Notes: generated by a model not told the origin, from the sequence alone. 64,000 nt of DNA from Prorocentrum cordatum (GCA_963575745.1 CAUYUJ010014592.1:186001-250000); one strand, 5' to 3'; counted from the first letter of the stretch, positions 27,783 through 38,486 are shown. A program made the numbers and translations.

Positions 27783-29280
27783 TGCAGGGCGAGTGGTCCT
27801 GTCGGGGGGGTAACCGCCGGAAGCGAGTGCCCCGGAGGAGAAGAGAAAATCAACTAATAGAAGAGACGAGAAGGGAAGGGAGAAGAGACAGGCATGCAGG
27901 ATGACACGGATGTTGAGGACGAGGAGGAAGAGGGAGACGCCGACGAGGAGGAGCGGAAGGATGGGGGGAGGAGGATGAGGAGGATGAGGAGGATGAGGAG
28001 GAGGTTGAGGATGACGAGGACGTCACCAGCACGGCATGTGGATGGCTGGAGGCGGGTGCGGAGGAAGTGACGAGCGAGTTCATGATGCCCTTTCAGTGGG
28101 CGATGGGAAGTTCAGAGCAGCAGGAGCAGAACGAGGGCGACGAGTGGGGAGGAGGTGGGAATAGGAATAGGAATAGCGACATGATGGTGCCAATGGAAGG
28201 AACTGCCAAGAGATGCGCAGACCGTTCGGCCGTTCTTAAAGCTTTGGTGAAAGGCTACCTGCAGATGGGGCGGAGGGGAAGGGTGATGAACGGACGGTGG
28301 CGGCGGAAAGGGTGGGCAGGAAACGAGAAGAGGAGCAACAGAAGCTGGAGGAGAAGCAGGAATGGGGACGTTGACGGTGAAGTAGAGAGGGGGCTCCCAG
28401 CGGCCCATTCGTCGATCTGCACGCGGATGGTGAAGGTGAGGAGTGAGGTGGGGGGAGGAGGAACGAGGGAGGAGGAATGAAGGAGGAGTGGTAGAAACGG
28501 AGGAGGAAGAGGGTGGAGTGGAAGATGAAGGAGGGAAGAGGGAGGATGCGAAGGAGGGGCGGGATGATGAGGCGGGGAGGAAGGTGGGGGGGGGAGTTGA
28601 ACATTGGACGGGGGCGGCGTGAAGAGGAACGGTCGCAGCGATGTGAGCGCGAGGAGTCACGACAGGTGCCACGGGATGGGGTCACAATTTCGGAATGGCA
28701 AGCGGGAGTTCCGTGTTGAGAAATGCATCGCTCTTTCCTCTCTCCTCTTCGGGGAAGGGGGGAGGAGGATGAGGGGAGGAGGAGGAGGAGGAGGAGGAGG
28801 AGGAGGAGGAGGAGGGAGCAGGAAGCAGGGAGAAGTAATGAGGGAAGAAGGACGCAGGAGGGGGCGGGATGGGGAGGGTGCAGGATGAAGGAGGGAGTTG
28901 GAAGGAGGGAGGAAGAGGTTAAGGAGAGCGTGGAAGGAGGGAGGAGATCAGAAGGGCAGGCCAGGTGCTCTCGCACCACGTCTGACATTCCCGAGTTCCC
29001 AGCGGTCTGTGCTGAAAGGGGTGCTTTTGTGCAGTGGAGGGGGAATAGGAGGGAAAAGAGGCGGACGAACAGGAGGAGGAGGAGGAGGTCGGAGGAGGAG
29101 CAGAACCAGCAGGAGGATGAGCGGAAGCCGGAGAAGAGAAGGAGGGGGACGGCATCGACGAAGCACGAGCAAGAGAGGTTGCCCGCGCGCTGGGGCGAGA
29201 CCGACATTCTGAGCGACAGGGGCGAAGCGCCGATCCTGAACCGTGGCCGCTGTTGCAGCGGAAGCAAGGATGTAGAACTA
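27783..29280. other. Purine-rich spacer without supported gene
   Basis: About 1.5 kb strongly G/A-rich on the plus strand, with a GGA tract at 28755-28815. Long frames on both strands (Arg/Gly/Glu or Ser/Leu/Pro) follow from composition. No convincing splice-exon pairs. Confidence 0.5.
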
Positions 29281-29470
29281 TGATGTTCCAACCTACTTTG
29301 AGTCTGATCACCAGAAAGAATGTCGAGCACCAAGAAAGTACCGAAACTTGAGGGTTTTCACGGGCTGGGCCCTGGGAGGCGATATTTGTTCAACATTTGT
29401 TTGGCACTTCACTGGGAGCTCGAACTTATTTGCGGGATGTGGGCCTTGAGTACGATGGGAGCGACATAAC
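29281..29470 (+). repeat. Family 4 element, copy a
   Basis: Starts TGATGTTCCAACCTACTTTG and ends GATGGGAGCGACATAAC. Collinear with 45467-45672 and 46241-46437; the middle is diverged and partly lost. Shared words include ATCACCAGAAAGAAT, AAGTACCGAAACT, GGGCCCTGGGAG and GGGATGTGG. Confidence 0.8.
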
Positions 29471-29912
29471 TTTAGAAGAACCAGAGACAGCCTGATGGGA
29501 ATGGGGCGACACATGGTAAGGGCCATGTCTTGGGATCATGTGTGTGCGCGTGCAACAAAATTGCTTCAGAGAGGACGGGGCACTGTGTAAAGGGGGGGGC
29601 GGGGCAGTACTCATGTCGGGTAGCTGCAGGAATGGAGATGCGAGAGGTGACGTGGGACATGAGAGAAGAGGAGGTGATAGGAGGGGGAGCACATAGGAGG
29701 ACAGACGAGAAGGAGGGCGGAGCAGGGAGAACGGCCGATGAAGGATTCGGGGGGTTTTGCGCAGAAGCTGCTCTGGGGTCATCAGGGGGGTCTGGGCTGG
29801 CAGGGGGGTCCACACATCCTGCCTCCTTGCTCCCCTCATTGTCCTGCTTTCTCCTGTGGCGTCCCTCCTCCTGCCTCGTCCTCCGACCACTCCTCCATTT
29901 CTCTGCCTTCCA

Positions 29913-30102
29913 TAGGGAAGCGAACAATGACATAACCATAAGAACTCGGAGGTCCGCGCGGATTTCTTGGATCCGCGCTTGACCCCCTCCCTGGCGCGCG
30001 GAACGCGCCAGGGGCGGCGCCGGAGGCGCCGCCAGGAGGGCGCCGATCCGAGAAGTCCGCGCGGACCTCCGAGTTTTTTGTCTGTGTTGCTGTTCGTTCC
30101 CA
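29913..30102. mobile_element. Family 1 TIR element, copy b
   Basis: Arms AACTCGGAGGTCCGCGCGGA (from 29943) and TCCGCGCGGACCTCCGAGTT (to 30075), with outer AGGGAAGCGAACAATGACATA and TGTTGCTGTTCGTTCCC. The loop contains a second inverted repeat (GGCGGCGCC..GGCGCCGCC). A solo arm GCGGACCTCCGAGTTTTT lies nearby at about 30182. Confidence 0.9.
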
Positions 30103-30739
30103 AGAAATCAAAGAAACCAAGGGCACCCTGGAGGCAAGCACGGTTTTCTCTTGGCATGGGCCTCCACTGCAAACTTTTGGCGCGGACCTCCGAGTTTTTC
30201 CCAATCAGTGCTTGCAGTGAAAGGGTCCTAGCGGAGGTTGAAAGATTTGACAAACGTTTCCCGCCGGTTTTGGTGGCAGGCTGGGCTCCCGGTTCCAAGT
30301 TCCCGGGTTCGGGTTATTGGTTCCAGGCCGATTTGGCTGGGTTGGCTCCCGGGTTCCCGGTCGATCTCTTCAGCGAAAACCATCCACTGACTCGGGTTCT
30401 TCTCTAGTGTACTTATGTTTTATGGCGTTGTTCGCCCCCCCATTCCAGCCTCTCCCCCTGCCACTTCCGCCCCTCCTCTCCTGGCTCCTCCGCCCCTCCC
30501 CGCTCCCTCCTCGCCCCCTGGTGTAAGATCGAGGTGGGTTCGGAGAATTGGAATCCGAATTGGAAGTTTGCGTGCCAGCTCGGGTAACCAGAGCGGTCCC
30601 TTAGAGGGCAGACCGTGCGCTGAGCATGTCGGAAAATGAACGTCGGCAACGAGCACACGCAGGAAAATACGATTAATACATCCTCTGGTGTGCAAGCTTT
30701 CAGTCACAGAAACCCTGCCTGCGAGGACAGCGAGAAAAG

Positions 30740-31065
30740 AAGAGGAGGAGGTAGGAGGAGGAGGAGGACGAGGAGGAGGAGGAGGAGGAGGAGGAGGACG
30801 ACGACGAGGAGGAGGAGGAGGAGGAGGAGGTAGGAGGAGGTAGGAGGAGGAGGAGAGGAGGAGGAGAGGGAGGAGGAGGAGGAGGAGGAGGAGGTAGGAG
30901 GAGGTACGAGGAGGAGGAGGAGGAGAGGAGGAGGAGGAGAGGAGGAGGAGAGGAGGAGGAGGGAGGAGGAGGAGGAGGAGAGGAGGGAGGGGAGGAGGAG
31001 GAGGAGGAGGAGGAGGAGGAGAGGGAGGAGGAGGAGGAGGAGGAGGAGGAGGTGGAGGATGAAGA
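30740..31065. repeat. Long (GGA)n polypurine tract
   Basis: About 325 bases of GGA with GAC, GTA and GA interruptions. Frames through it (poly-Arg, poly-Leu/Ser/Pro on the other strand) are shadows. Confidence 0.9.
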
Positions 31066-31203
31066 GACCCCAGGCCATGAGGGAAGAAGGACGAGGCGGC
31101 ACCTGCCCCACCGGGGGGCCGGGGGGAGGGTGCCGCTCCCCCTTCCCCTGGCACTGCAGCGTGCTGCTGTGAAGCAGTGGCGGAGCGTCCTGGCTCGCCT
31201 ATT

Positions 31204-31363
31204 GCCCTACCAAACAATGTTCTAAGAACCTTTTGTGGTTCCCATGAAATTGTCTTAGAACATTTCTGGCGGAGCCTGTCTTGTTTTATGGCATCGGGTT
31301 TATGTTCTAAGAACATTGTGATTGTTTTTCGACCATTTTGGTTCTAAGAACATTTCGTGGTAG
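31204..31363. mobile_element. TIR element with GTTCTAAGAAC arms
   Basis: Left arm CCTACCAAACAATGTTCTAA GAACC, right arm GGTTCTAAGAACATTTCGTG GTAGG; reverse complements apart from two or three bases. Two internal copies of the TCTTAGAACAT / ATGTTCTAAGAAC word. About 160 bp, non-coding. Single copy in this window. Confidence 0.85.
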
Positions 31364-31383
31364 GACTATAGGAATGCTGGGGC

Positions 31384-31543
31384 GGTCGGTCCCTGCTCAA
31401 TCGACAGGAGGAATAGATTCCAACATGGGCAGGAAACGGCCTGGGGTGCGTTTCCTCTGCTACTTTTGGCCATCTGGGGTTTTCTGGTTCGGCCACGTTT
31501 GATCTTCCCTCCAGGATCCGCCTGTAGGAGGACTTGCTCGACC
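31384..31543. mobile_element. Family 5 TIR element, copy a (diverged)
   Basis: Ends GGTCGGTCCCTGCTC...CGACAGGAGG and CCTGTAGGAGGACTTGCTCG ACC; interior with AACATGGGCAG and GGTTCGGCCACGTTTGATC. Most diverged of five copies. Confidence 0.6.
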
Positions 31544-31741
31544 TGATGTTGCTGCTGCGGGGGGGGGGCGGAAGAGAGGACGGGGCGAGTCTCTCCAGAG
31601 GTTGATCCGTGCACTCCCTGGCCGCTGTGATCTCTCTCCTGTCTTGGTCGGTCCGGTCGCGGAGGCGTGCTGCTCCGTCCGCGCCCACCAGCTCCGGCGA
31701 TCCCGCCGCCGAGGCCGCATGTTGGGGCACACGCCTCCCCC

Positions 31742-31781
31742 GATCCATGGACTTGGCGACCGCGCGCCAAGTCCATGGATC
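31742..31781. repeat. Perfect 17-bp-arm hairpin
   Basis: GATCCATGGACTTGGCG, 6-base loop ACCGCG, then the exact reverse complement. A related but imperfect arrangement (GATCCATGGAGTTTCGGCG ... CCAATCCATGGATC) is at about 40820-40860, so this is a diverging repeat. Confidence 0.9.
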
Positions 31782-31802
31782 GCTAATCCGAGCTTGCCTT
31801 GA

Positions 31803-31951
31803 GTCGGGTACGCCCCTCTACAGGAGGAATATATTCAACAATAGTCAGAACATGGCCTGGGGACGATGTTTCGACTATGTGTTAACCACGCCTGCGCATC
31901 TATTTTTTTATTATTCGTCCAAATTTCCGTTCGCAGGGGGACATGCCCGAC
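31803..31951. mobile_element. Family 5 TIR element, copy b
   Basis: Ends GTCGGGTACGCCCCTCTACA GG and CGCAGGGGGACATGCCCGAC. Interior carries GGGGACGATGTTTCGACTA, shared with copies c and d. Confidence 0.85.
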
Positions 31952-32113
31952 CTAGGATCGTAATCACCGCAACATGTTTATCTTATATGTGCGTCGCCCC
32001 CCCAGGGGCGACGCGCGCACCGAGTTATCTTACAGTATATGCGTTGTGGCGGGCGCTTTCTGGCCACACCGCTCGGGAAACGAAATACTACAAGATGGGT
32101 CTAGTATATGTTC

Positions 32114-32910
32114 GGGTCGGACGCGCGCCTCCAAGGAGGACATATAGCATTGATATGTCTCTGTGCGTCCCATGAGACCAGCCCAGCGCAGTCCCGCCCC
32201 GCCGTGCTCCCGCGCGGGCGCCGCTGCCCGTGGCGAGAGAAAACCGCGGGGCCTCCCCCCCGCCCGCCCCCAGCAGCCAAGGCAGGGGGCCCCATGCGAA
32301 CCTTATTTCCCCTGCCCCCCACGATTTCCGAGGAGGAGGAGGAGGGCGGAGGAGAAGGGGTGAGGGAGGAGGAGGAGGAGGAGGCGGGGGCGGAGGAGGA
32401 GGAGGGGAGAGAGGAGGAGGCGGAGGAGGAGGCGGAGGAGGAGAGGAGGAGGAGGAGGAGAGGAGGAGGAGGAGGAGAGGGAGGAGGAGGAGGAAGAGGA
32501 GGAGCGAGGAGGGAGGAGGAGGAGGAGAGGGAGGAGGAAGAGGGGAGGAAGAGAAGGGAGGAGGGAGGAGGAGGAGGAGGAGGAGGAGGAGGAGGAGGAG
32601 GAAAATCGTGCGGTGGCCCCCTGCCGAGGCTGCTCGCCTCGTCCACTTCCCCGGCCCTCCCCGGAAGGTTGGGGGACCGGGCGGCGCAATCCCTGCAGCG
32701 CGCCGGCGTGACCCACTGCTTGCTTGAATTCGGGGAAAAATATGTCTCTCTCTCTCTCTCTCCCATATATATATATATATATAGATACATATGTAACTTA
32801 AAAGCATCGTCAAACATTGTCTGGGGACGACGTTTCGACTAGTTTGAGTTTTTGTTCGACCATGTTTGATCTGTCGTCTAAAATCCGCATGCAGGGGGAG
32901 ATGCCCGACC
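32114..32910. mobile_element. Family 5 TIR element, copy c, split by an insertion
   Basis: Left end at 32114-32160 (GGGTCGGACGCGCGCCTCCA AGGAGGACATATAG) and right part at 32796-32910 (GTCTGGGGACGACGTTTCGA CTA ... GCAGGGGGAGATGCCCGACC). The ~630 bases between hold a (GGA)n tract (32330-32602), a (TC)n tract and a (TA)n tract, not present in copies a, b, d, e. Confidence 0.7.
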
Positions 32911-33184
32911 CAAAGCTTGCTCCCGTCTCTGGCCAACAGCAACCGAGTTCGTCAGACTACTCGCATAGCGCCTAAACCGCAAGCGTCCGACACGCATGGG
33001 TTTTCCCCAACCATCCTGTGGTGTTGGGTCCTCGTTTTGAAGAGACAGCGCCCCGCGTCACCTCCTCACTCCTCCCCTTCCTCCTCCTCCTCCTCCTCCT
33101 CCTCCTCCTCCTCCTCCTCCTCCTCCTTCTCCTCGCGAGGTACTGGTGATGTGCCAGGAATGGTGTCGGGGGAACCTGAGTTGT

Positions 33185-33545
33185 TTTGGCACAGCCGCAT
33201 GCGGGGATCGCCACCCATTTTGGCACACCCCTCACACGGTTCGTGCCCCACGGAGGGCTCCACCGAAGGTCCCAGTGGCACAGGCCGCATGCGGGGACCG
33301 CCACCCATTTTGGCGCATTCCTCACACGGTTCGTGGCCCCATGGGGAACTCCACCGAAGGCCCCAGTGGCACAAACCGCATGCGGGGACCGCCACCCATT
33401 TTGGCACATTCCTCACACGGATCGTGGCCCCACAGGGAGCTCCACCGAAGGTCCCAGTGGCACAGGCCGTATGCGGGGACCGCCACCCATTTTGGCACAC
33501 CCCTCACACGGTTCGTGGCCCCACAGGGAGGTCCACCGAATGCCC
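33185..33545 (-). repeat. ~92-bp satellite array, inverted relative to 21 kb
   Basis: Four tandem units with CCGCATGCGGGGACCGCCAC, CCATTTTGGCACA, CCTCACACGGTTCGTGGCCC and GGGAGCTCCACCGAAGG. The reverse complement gives GGTGGAGCTCCCTGTGGGGC CACGAACCGTGTGAGG, the consensus of the 21-22 kb array. Units here are much more alike than those at 21 kb. Confidence 0.9.
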
Positions 33546-34020
33546 CGTAAGGAGCTCACCTCTCTTCGTCCCAGCTGACTTGCGGTACTCACACCTGCAT
33601 ATGGTTGGGTCCTTCGCCAGGATAATATGTTGCCTCGTTGTAGTGGATCTTGGATCCCCCGCGCCGGACCCATGCGATTTGCAAGCAGGTCCTTCGCGAG
33701 TAGTGGAGCGCGCCTGTCTAAAGAATCCACGTGCCCTCCTCCACCCCCTCCCTTCGCCGAAGATCGCACAAAGGAAGCGGGGGGCAGGCGGTCTGCTGAA
33801 CCCCGCGCTCGCCGCTGGGATCGCCCTGACGCGCGGCGGGCAGGACCAGGTCGTCCAGTGCTGCGCCTACGTGGGTTCCGGAGGGAGCGGCGTGCGGCCG
33901 CGATGCTGCCATGCACGGCTGAGCTTGGGGGGGTTGGGGGGGCGGCTCTGGTATTCGGGCCGCTCCTGAGGTCTGTCCGGTAGCCTGTGTCCCCGATCCA
34001 TGTCCCGTCATCGAGCACCC
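33546..34020. other. Unassigned spacer
   Basis: Overlapping frames on both strands, none with splice support. No function or repeat family assigned. Confidence 0.4.
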
Positions 34021-34374
34021 ATCGGTCGTTGAGAGTGGGTAGTTGTGGATTCCCAGATACCTATATGCTTTCAGCGCCTTCCCACTTCAACGATCGAGTG
34101 GCTCCACCTTTTCCGTCCTCCTTCGGGGGCGGACGGAACCCAATCTTTTTTCAACGCCTTTTTTGCGGATCCAGGTCCGTCGGTTTAGGTCCCAGGCCGT
34201 TTTCGCTAAAGGGTGGTTTACTAAAGGGAGGTATGTCCACCGCCGACCATCGGTTGTTGAAAGTGGGTATTTTTGGATTCCCAGACCCCAGTCTACTTTA
34301 AGCGCCTTCCTGCTTCAATGATCGAGTGGCTCCACCTTTTCCGTCCTCCTTAGGGGGCGGACAAAGCCCAATCT
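34021..34374. repeat. Tandem duplication, 228-bp offset
   Basis: 34021-34145 and 34249-34374 align along their length (ATCGGT.GTTGA.AGTGGGTA, TTGTGGATTCCCAGA, CGAGTGGCTCCACCTTTTCC GTCCTCCTT), roughly 80-85 per cent alike by eye. Confidence 0.85.
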
Positions 34375-34544
34375 AATTCCAACGCCTACCTACTTCATGT
34401 TTCTACCTATTTCTTTCGACCGATGGGCAACCGTCGATCCTGGATCATCGACCGGTCCCTTGTCCTGGCCCACTGAAGGCGCAGGACAGCGGTCCCTTTG
34501 CCATCGGTGCGCGTGCACCACGTCGCTTACGGCCGGACCGATGC

Positions 34545-36065
34545 ATCAGACCGAGGTGCGTTCGGGGAGGTACCCGAATGTTTTTCGTCAGTGTTGGGTG
34601 TTCTTGTGCATCCTGGGGGAGGGCACCCTCGAATGCTCTCCAGTTTGGCCGGCGGAGGGCCTCATGTTCTCGAACGATGTTCTTCTGTCCCTGGCCCGAT
34701 CGTACACCATGGCGCTTCTCGGCAGCGGTTATTGCTTTGCCCACGGAGGGTAACAGGAGGCACCCAGGCGCCAGAGGCCCAGCTCCTGGCAGGGTGCAAT
34801 CGGACGGGGCTGGGACGAGGATAAATCCGTTCCAGAGCGTTCCGGAACGCACTCCGAAGGCCGCGGCGCCCGAAGTATCCTCCAGAACCGACGGATCTCA
34901 GAGATCCTCAACCTACTCTCACCCGGTGTTATCCTCCTCCTGGCTTCGTCCCATGCAAGAACGCGCCCCAGGGTGCGGGCGGTACGTTTCGCCCTCAGCG
35001 TGGAGGGCGGAGGACGCGGGTCGTGTGCACTCGGAGTTTCAGTCCGGATGGTCTGTTCCCTTGGGGGGGGGGAAAGGTGCCCTCGCCGCTGCCCCTCGCC
35101 CGCTGTCTTTCCCCTCTCGGGGGCCTCCTGGGGGGCCCTCGTCACCGCCGCTGGATTTTCGCCTCGAGGTTCTGGTCAGAACGCACCCCCCGGGAGAGGG
35201 TCTGGCAGCAGCGGTATCGGTGCTTTTTGTTGGGCCTCCGCAGATCAGGGACGAGTCTTGAAACATCTGCACGATCATGCGCCGATCAAATCCCCAAGCA
35301 TCCAGTATTTAGGATGCCCTCAAGTGTTCTCACTACTGGCTGGATGGGTCTACACACCTTTGGCTTGCATTATGTGCATATTCAGATCTATATAACGTTT
35401 AGATAGATTACCTCTACTCGCGGCCTCACTCCGTATCCCTGATTCGCTCGATTATCACGCTCGGCCCCTCTCGTTCCTCTCCATCACCCGCATCCTGCAA
35501 TCACAGCTGCTGCTATTGCTTCAGCTCCTTTTGATCGGGCCTGTTTGCCCCAGTCTCCAGAGGGAAGCGAGGCTCCCAGTTCGCCGGCGGGGTCCTGGCG
35601 ACGGTGCTCTTCCACGTGCTACGCCCTTCGCGGTGGGGATGCATGGCCGGGCAGAGTTGTATGAAGTGGCATGCTCGGCCGAAGCAGTGTCTTTCCCAAG
35701 GCGACGATGGTCGAAGAAAGGCAAAAAAACACGAGCATGAATTGCCCGTGGTCTGCGCGGATTTCTCGGATCGGCTCTGGACCGCCCTAGCAGCGCTTCC
35801 GGCGCCACTTCTGGCACGCTCCGCACGCCAGGGACGGAAGCCCGGCGCCGATCCAAGAATCCGCGCGGGCCTCCGAAAGCTCATGCTTATGCAGGTATCT
35901 TTCACGGTCGGACCGAGGTGTCAGATCGAGGTGGGTTCGGAGAGGGTGCCCGAATGCTCTTCGTGCTTTTTGGGATGTTCTGGTGCATCCTGGGGGAGGG
36001 CACTGCCGAATGATCTGATGGCCTCGGGGTGCTTTGGCCGGCGGAGGGTCGCATGGCTTGGATAT
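34545..36065. repeat. Dispersed duplication pair (34545-34680 and 35910-36065)
   Basis: Both contain GACCGAGGTG, GTGCATCCTGGGGGAGGGCA and TGGCCGGCGGAGGG in the same order and orientation. Between them 35040-35225 resembles 20645-20755. No supported gene in 34375-35740; the frame ending at 35740 is unconvincing. Confidence 0.6.
35748..35880. mobile_element. Family 1 TIR element, copy c
   Basis: Arms GTCTGCGCGGATTTCTCGGATC and GATCCAAGAATCCGCGCGGGCC, loop with CTTCCGGCGCCACTTCTGG. Arms diverged by several bases. Confidence 0.8.
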
Positions 36066-36139
36066 TCCAGCCAGATGGGGGCGGGGACGCCTCGGCGAGT
36101 CGGGGCACCGGGAGCCCTCGCGGCGAGCAGCTGCATGTC

Positions 36140-36371
36140 ATTCTAGCGACTCACGCGGCGTGAGTCGCTAGATGATCTTAAGCGCCCTCGAGCCCGATGG
36201 CGTGAGTCACGCCATCGGGCTCGATGGTGTGACTCGGCTAAGGACAGCCGCCCTCGAGCCGGCTAAGGACATCGAGTCACGCCATCTTAGCCGACTCACG
36301 CGGCGTGAGTCGGCTAAGGACAGCGCCCTCGAGCCCGATGGCGTGAGTCACGCCATCGGGCTCGAGGGCGC
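36140..36371. repeat. Nested palindromes with CTCGAGCCCGATGGCG
   Basis: At least three inverted repeats: GCGACTCACGC/GCGTGAGTCGC at about 36147-36170; CTCGAGCCCGATGGCGTGA with its complement at 36187-36224; and, longest, two 24-bp perfect arms around one central base at 36323-36371. Short relatives (GGCTAAGGACA) lie between them. Confidence 0.9.
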
Positions 36372-36573
36372 CGGCACTGGCCGCGGACGGCCGCGCGCAG
36401 GCGCCCTTCTTCTCCACGCGGCGTGCCGCGCTGGCGGCCCGCGCAAGCCGCGGCGCCAGCTCGGCCAGAGCTGCCATCTCGCGCAAGACACGTCTCCGTT
36501 CGTCGCCCGCTGGGAGGCCGCGGCAGGCGGAGGTTTCTCCGAAGTGCTCCCTCGGCACGAGCGCAACGGGCAT
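36365..36573 (-). CDS. Possible minus-strand exon
   Basis: On the minus strand from ATG 36573: MPVALVPREHFGETSACRGL, then PAGDERRRVLREMAALAELA and an Ala/Arg-rich helix ending RRVEKKGACARPSA. Composition is coding-like and helical, and it runs into the palindromic block. No family recognised, splice sites not confirmed. The opposite strand frame here is less convincing. Confidence 0.3.
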
Positions 36574-36886
36574 GGAAGTAATGCGTGCCACAGGCCGCCT
36601 GCAGTGCCTGTTCGTTGTGAACAGGACTTGTTGCTGGTGCCGCCGCGGGCCGTGTCCAAGCGCGACAGCAGGCCGCCTGCCCAACAGCAGCCGCTGGCGG
36701 TTTCGGACAGCATGTGTTGTTGGTGATCGTAAATCCATTTTTTCCGTACACATTTCGGGCGTCCAATTCCCCACACGGCAATCATGGTTCGTGCTCGCAC
36801 CGTGCGCGGCGTGCGCGGGCAGCTGTGACTGTGCGCCGAGCCCCAGCTGTCGCCGGGGTGCACGGCTGAAAACATTAGTTCCAGGC

Positions 36887-37329
36887 CTCCCAGATGTGGT
36901 CTTACCGTGGCGTTCGAAAAAACACGCCCATCTCCAATGCGTGTTGAAGCGGGCCCACCCCCCCGGCCCCAAAATCCAGATTCGGGGCGTTCGACGCGGC
37001 GGAGATCGAGTCGTTTCGAACAAAAAATGCTCATATTTGCAGACCACGGCCTGTCCTTGTACCTAGGGGTGCTCTTGCTTCATCTTCTAGTCGTTGCACC
37101 TGGGCGTTATTTGGGTAACGCCGGTAGTAGACGGGGTCGAAGGATCACGTCGCATCGCCGATGCATCGCCGATGCGGGACGATGTGGAGCCCGTTTTTCT
37201 CCACGCCAGCGGTGGCGCTGCATCGCCGACGTCGCCGATACATCGCCGATGCATCGGCGATGCATCGCCGATGTTTTGACGATGAGGCGCGGTTTTCCGA
37301 CCCCATCTACTCGGACCACATCTGGGAAA
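36887..37329. mobile_element. Family 2 TIR element, copy d (long or nested)
   Basis: Outer ends GGCCTCCCAGATGTGGTC (36887) and GACCACATCTGGGA (37314-37327) share the same T variant, so they belong to one element. Inside, at about 37132-37310, a further pair (GACGGGGTCG ... CCGACCCCATCTACTCGG) encloses the usual GCATCGCCGATG units. Confidence 0.75.
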
Positions 37330-37670
37330 TTATATTTGCTGCTCTGGAGGAAGCCGCCGTGATGTCGTGGTGCTTTGACAGATGGCCGATGATCGTCAGG
37401 ACGTGCGTTAGCCAAAGCGTACGTCCACCCAGGTCAAGTCCGCCGACAGCGCGCAGCCCGTGCCGGCCTTCGCTGCACCGCCTGCGTCGCATTCAGGGGC
37501 TTCGGTGGACAGGCACGCGCTGGCGCTAGCACACATTCCGAGGTTCGTCGAGAGGGGTTCCGTCCACCATGCCAGGAGGCTGCACAGGATCCACGAATGC
37601 GATCCACGACCGGATGGCGATGGGGGGATCAGGACATGGGGGGATGAGTATCCGGTACCGTTTTGTTGGA

Positions 37671-37839
37671 GTACAATTTGTACCTTCTCTTCGGGTTGCA
37701 AGTACAAATTGTACCTTCTCCCCCCCCGTTAACATCCTCGCACTTGCCGCGGACGTTGTCAAAAGTACAATTGGTACCTTGTCTGCGCGGCGTCGGTACA
37801 AATTGTACCTTCTCCGTGGGGCGTAGGTACAACTTGTAC
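37671..37839. repeat. 31-bp-period array of GTACAAATTGTAC palindromes
   Basis: Five sites of the form GTACAANTTGTAC or close variants start at 37671, 37702, 37765, 37796 and 37827. Spacings are 31, 63, 31 and 31, so one unit is missing or decayed. Most are followed by CTT(C/G)TC. Confidence 0.85.
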
Positions 37840-38017
37840 CTCGGTTGCGCCTCTCTCCCCATCTGGACTTATCCCCCCATTTGCATCCCGCCAAAGAATC
37901 CACGATGCTGTGCACCCCAAGCCCGCCTCCCCCAGCTTCTCCATCGGCCGCAGGCTGGCCTGCCAGGTGTTGTGGCTTCGTCCGCTGAGGGGCGGAGAGC
38001 GGGTGCTGCCCAGGACG

Positions 38018-38100
38018 TCTCCTCCTCCTCCTCCTCCTCCTCCTCCTCCTCCTCCTCCTCCTCCTCCTCCTACTGCTCCTCCTCCTCCTCCTCCCTCCTC
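38018..38100. repeat. (TCC)n tract
   Basis: Pyrimidine tract of CTCCTC units on the plus strand. Confidence 0.9.
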
Positions 38101-38273
38101 GTCAAAGTGCTGCAGTGGTGCCGGCTTTTCTCTCCGAAGACCGGGGGCCACCCCCGATAGCCCGAGCAGCCGAGCCTGCCCTGCGCCATAAGCGGACCAC
38201 GAGGCCGAGCAGAAGGGGCCCTGCCCCTTCGGTCAGCATCGTTTAGCCGATCTCTCCATCCCCTTCTCCATCC

Positions 38274-38445
38274 CTAGGGGAACAAAAAGTGACATAGGCA
38301 TAAAACTCGGATGTCCGCTCGGATTTCTCGGATCGGAGCTTGCAGGGGCGGCGCCAGAGGCGCCGCTGGGGGGCCCCAGCGCCGATCCGAGAAATCCGCG
38401 CGGACCTCAGAGTTTTTATGTTTATGCCAATTTTTGTTACCCTAA
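38274..38445. mobile_element. Family 1 TIR element, copy d
   Basis: Best-preserved ends of the family: AGGGGAACAAAAAGTGACATA, AAAACTCGGATGTCCGCTCGG on the left; CCGCGCGGACCTCAGAGTTT, ATGTTTATGCCAATTTTTGT TACCCTA on the right. Centre GGGGCGGCGCCAGAGGCGCCG. Non-coding. Confidence 0.92.
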
Positions 38446-38486
38446 TCCCCGTTCAGATCCTCACCATCCCACCACCCTGGTTGGGG

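Noticed and set aside
30420-31316. 298-codon minus-strand Ser/Leu/Pro frame
   Set aside because: Mostly translation of the (GGA)n tract; flanks show no conserved motif.
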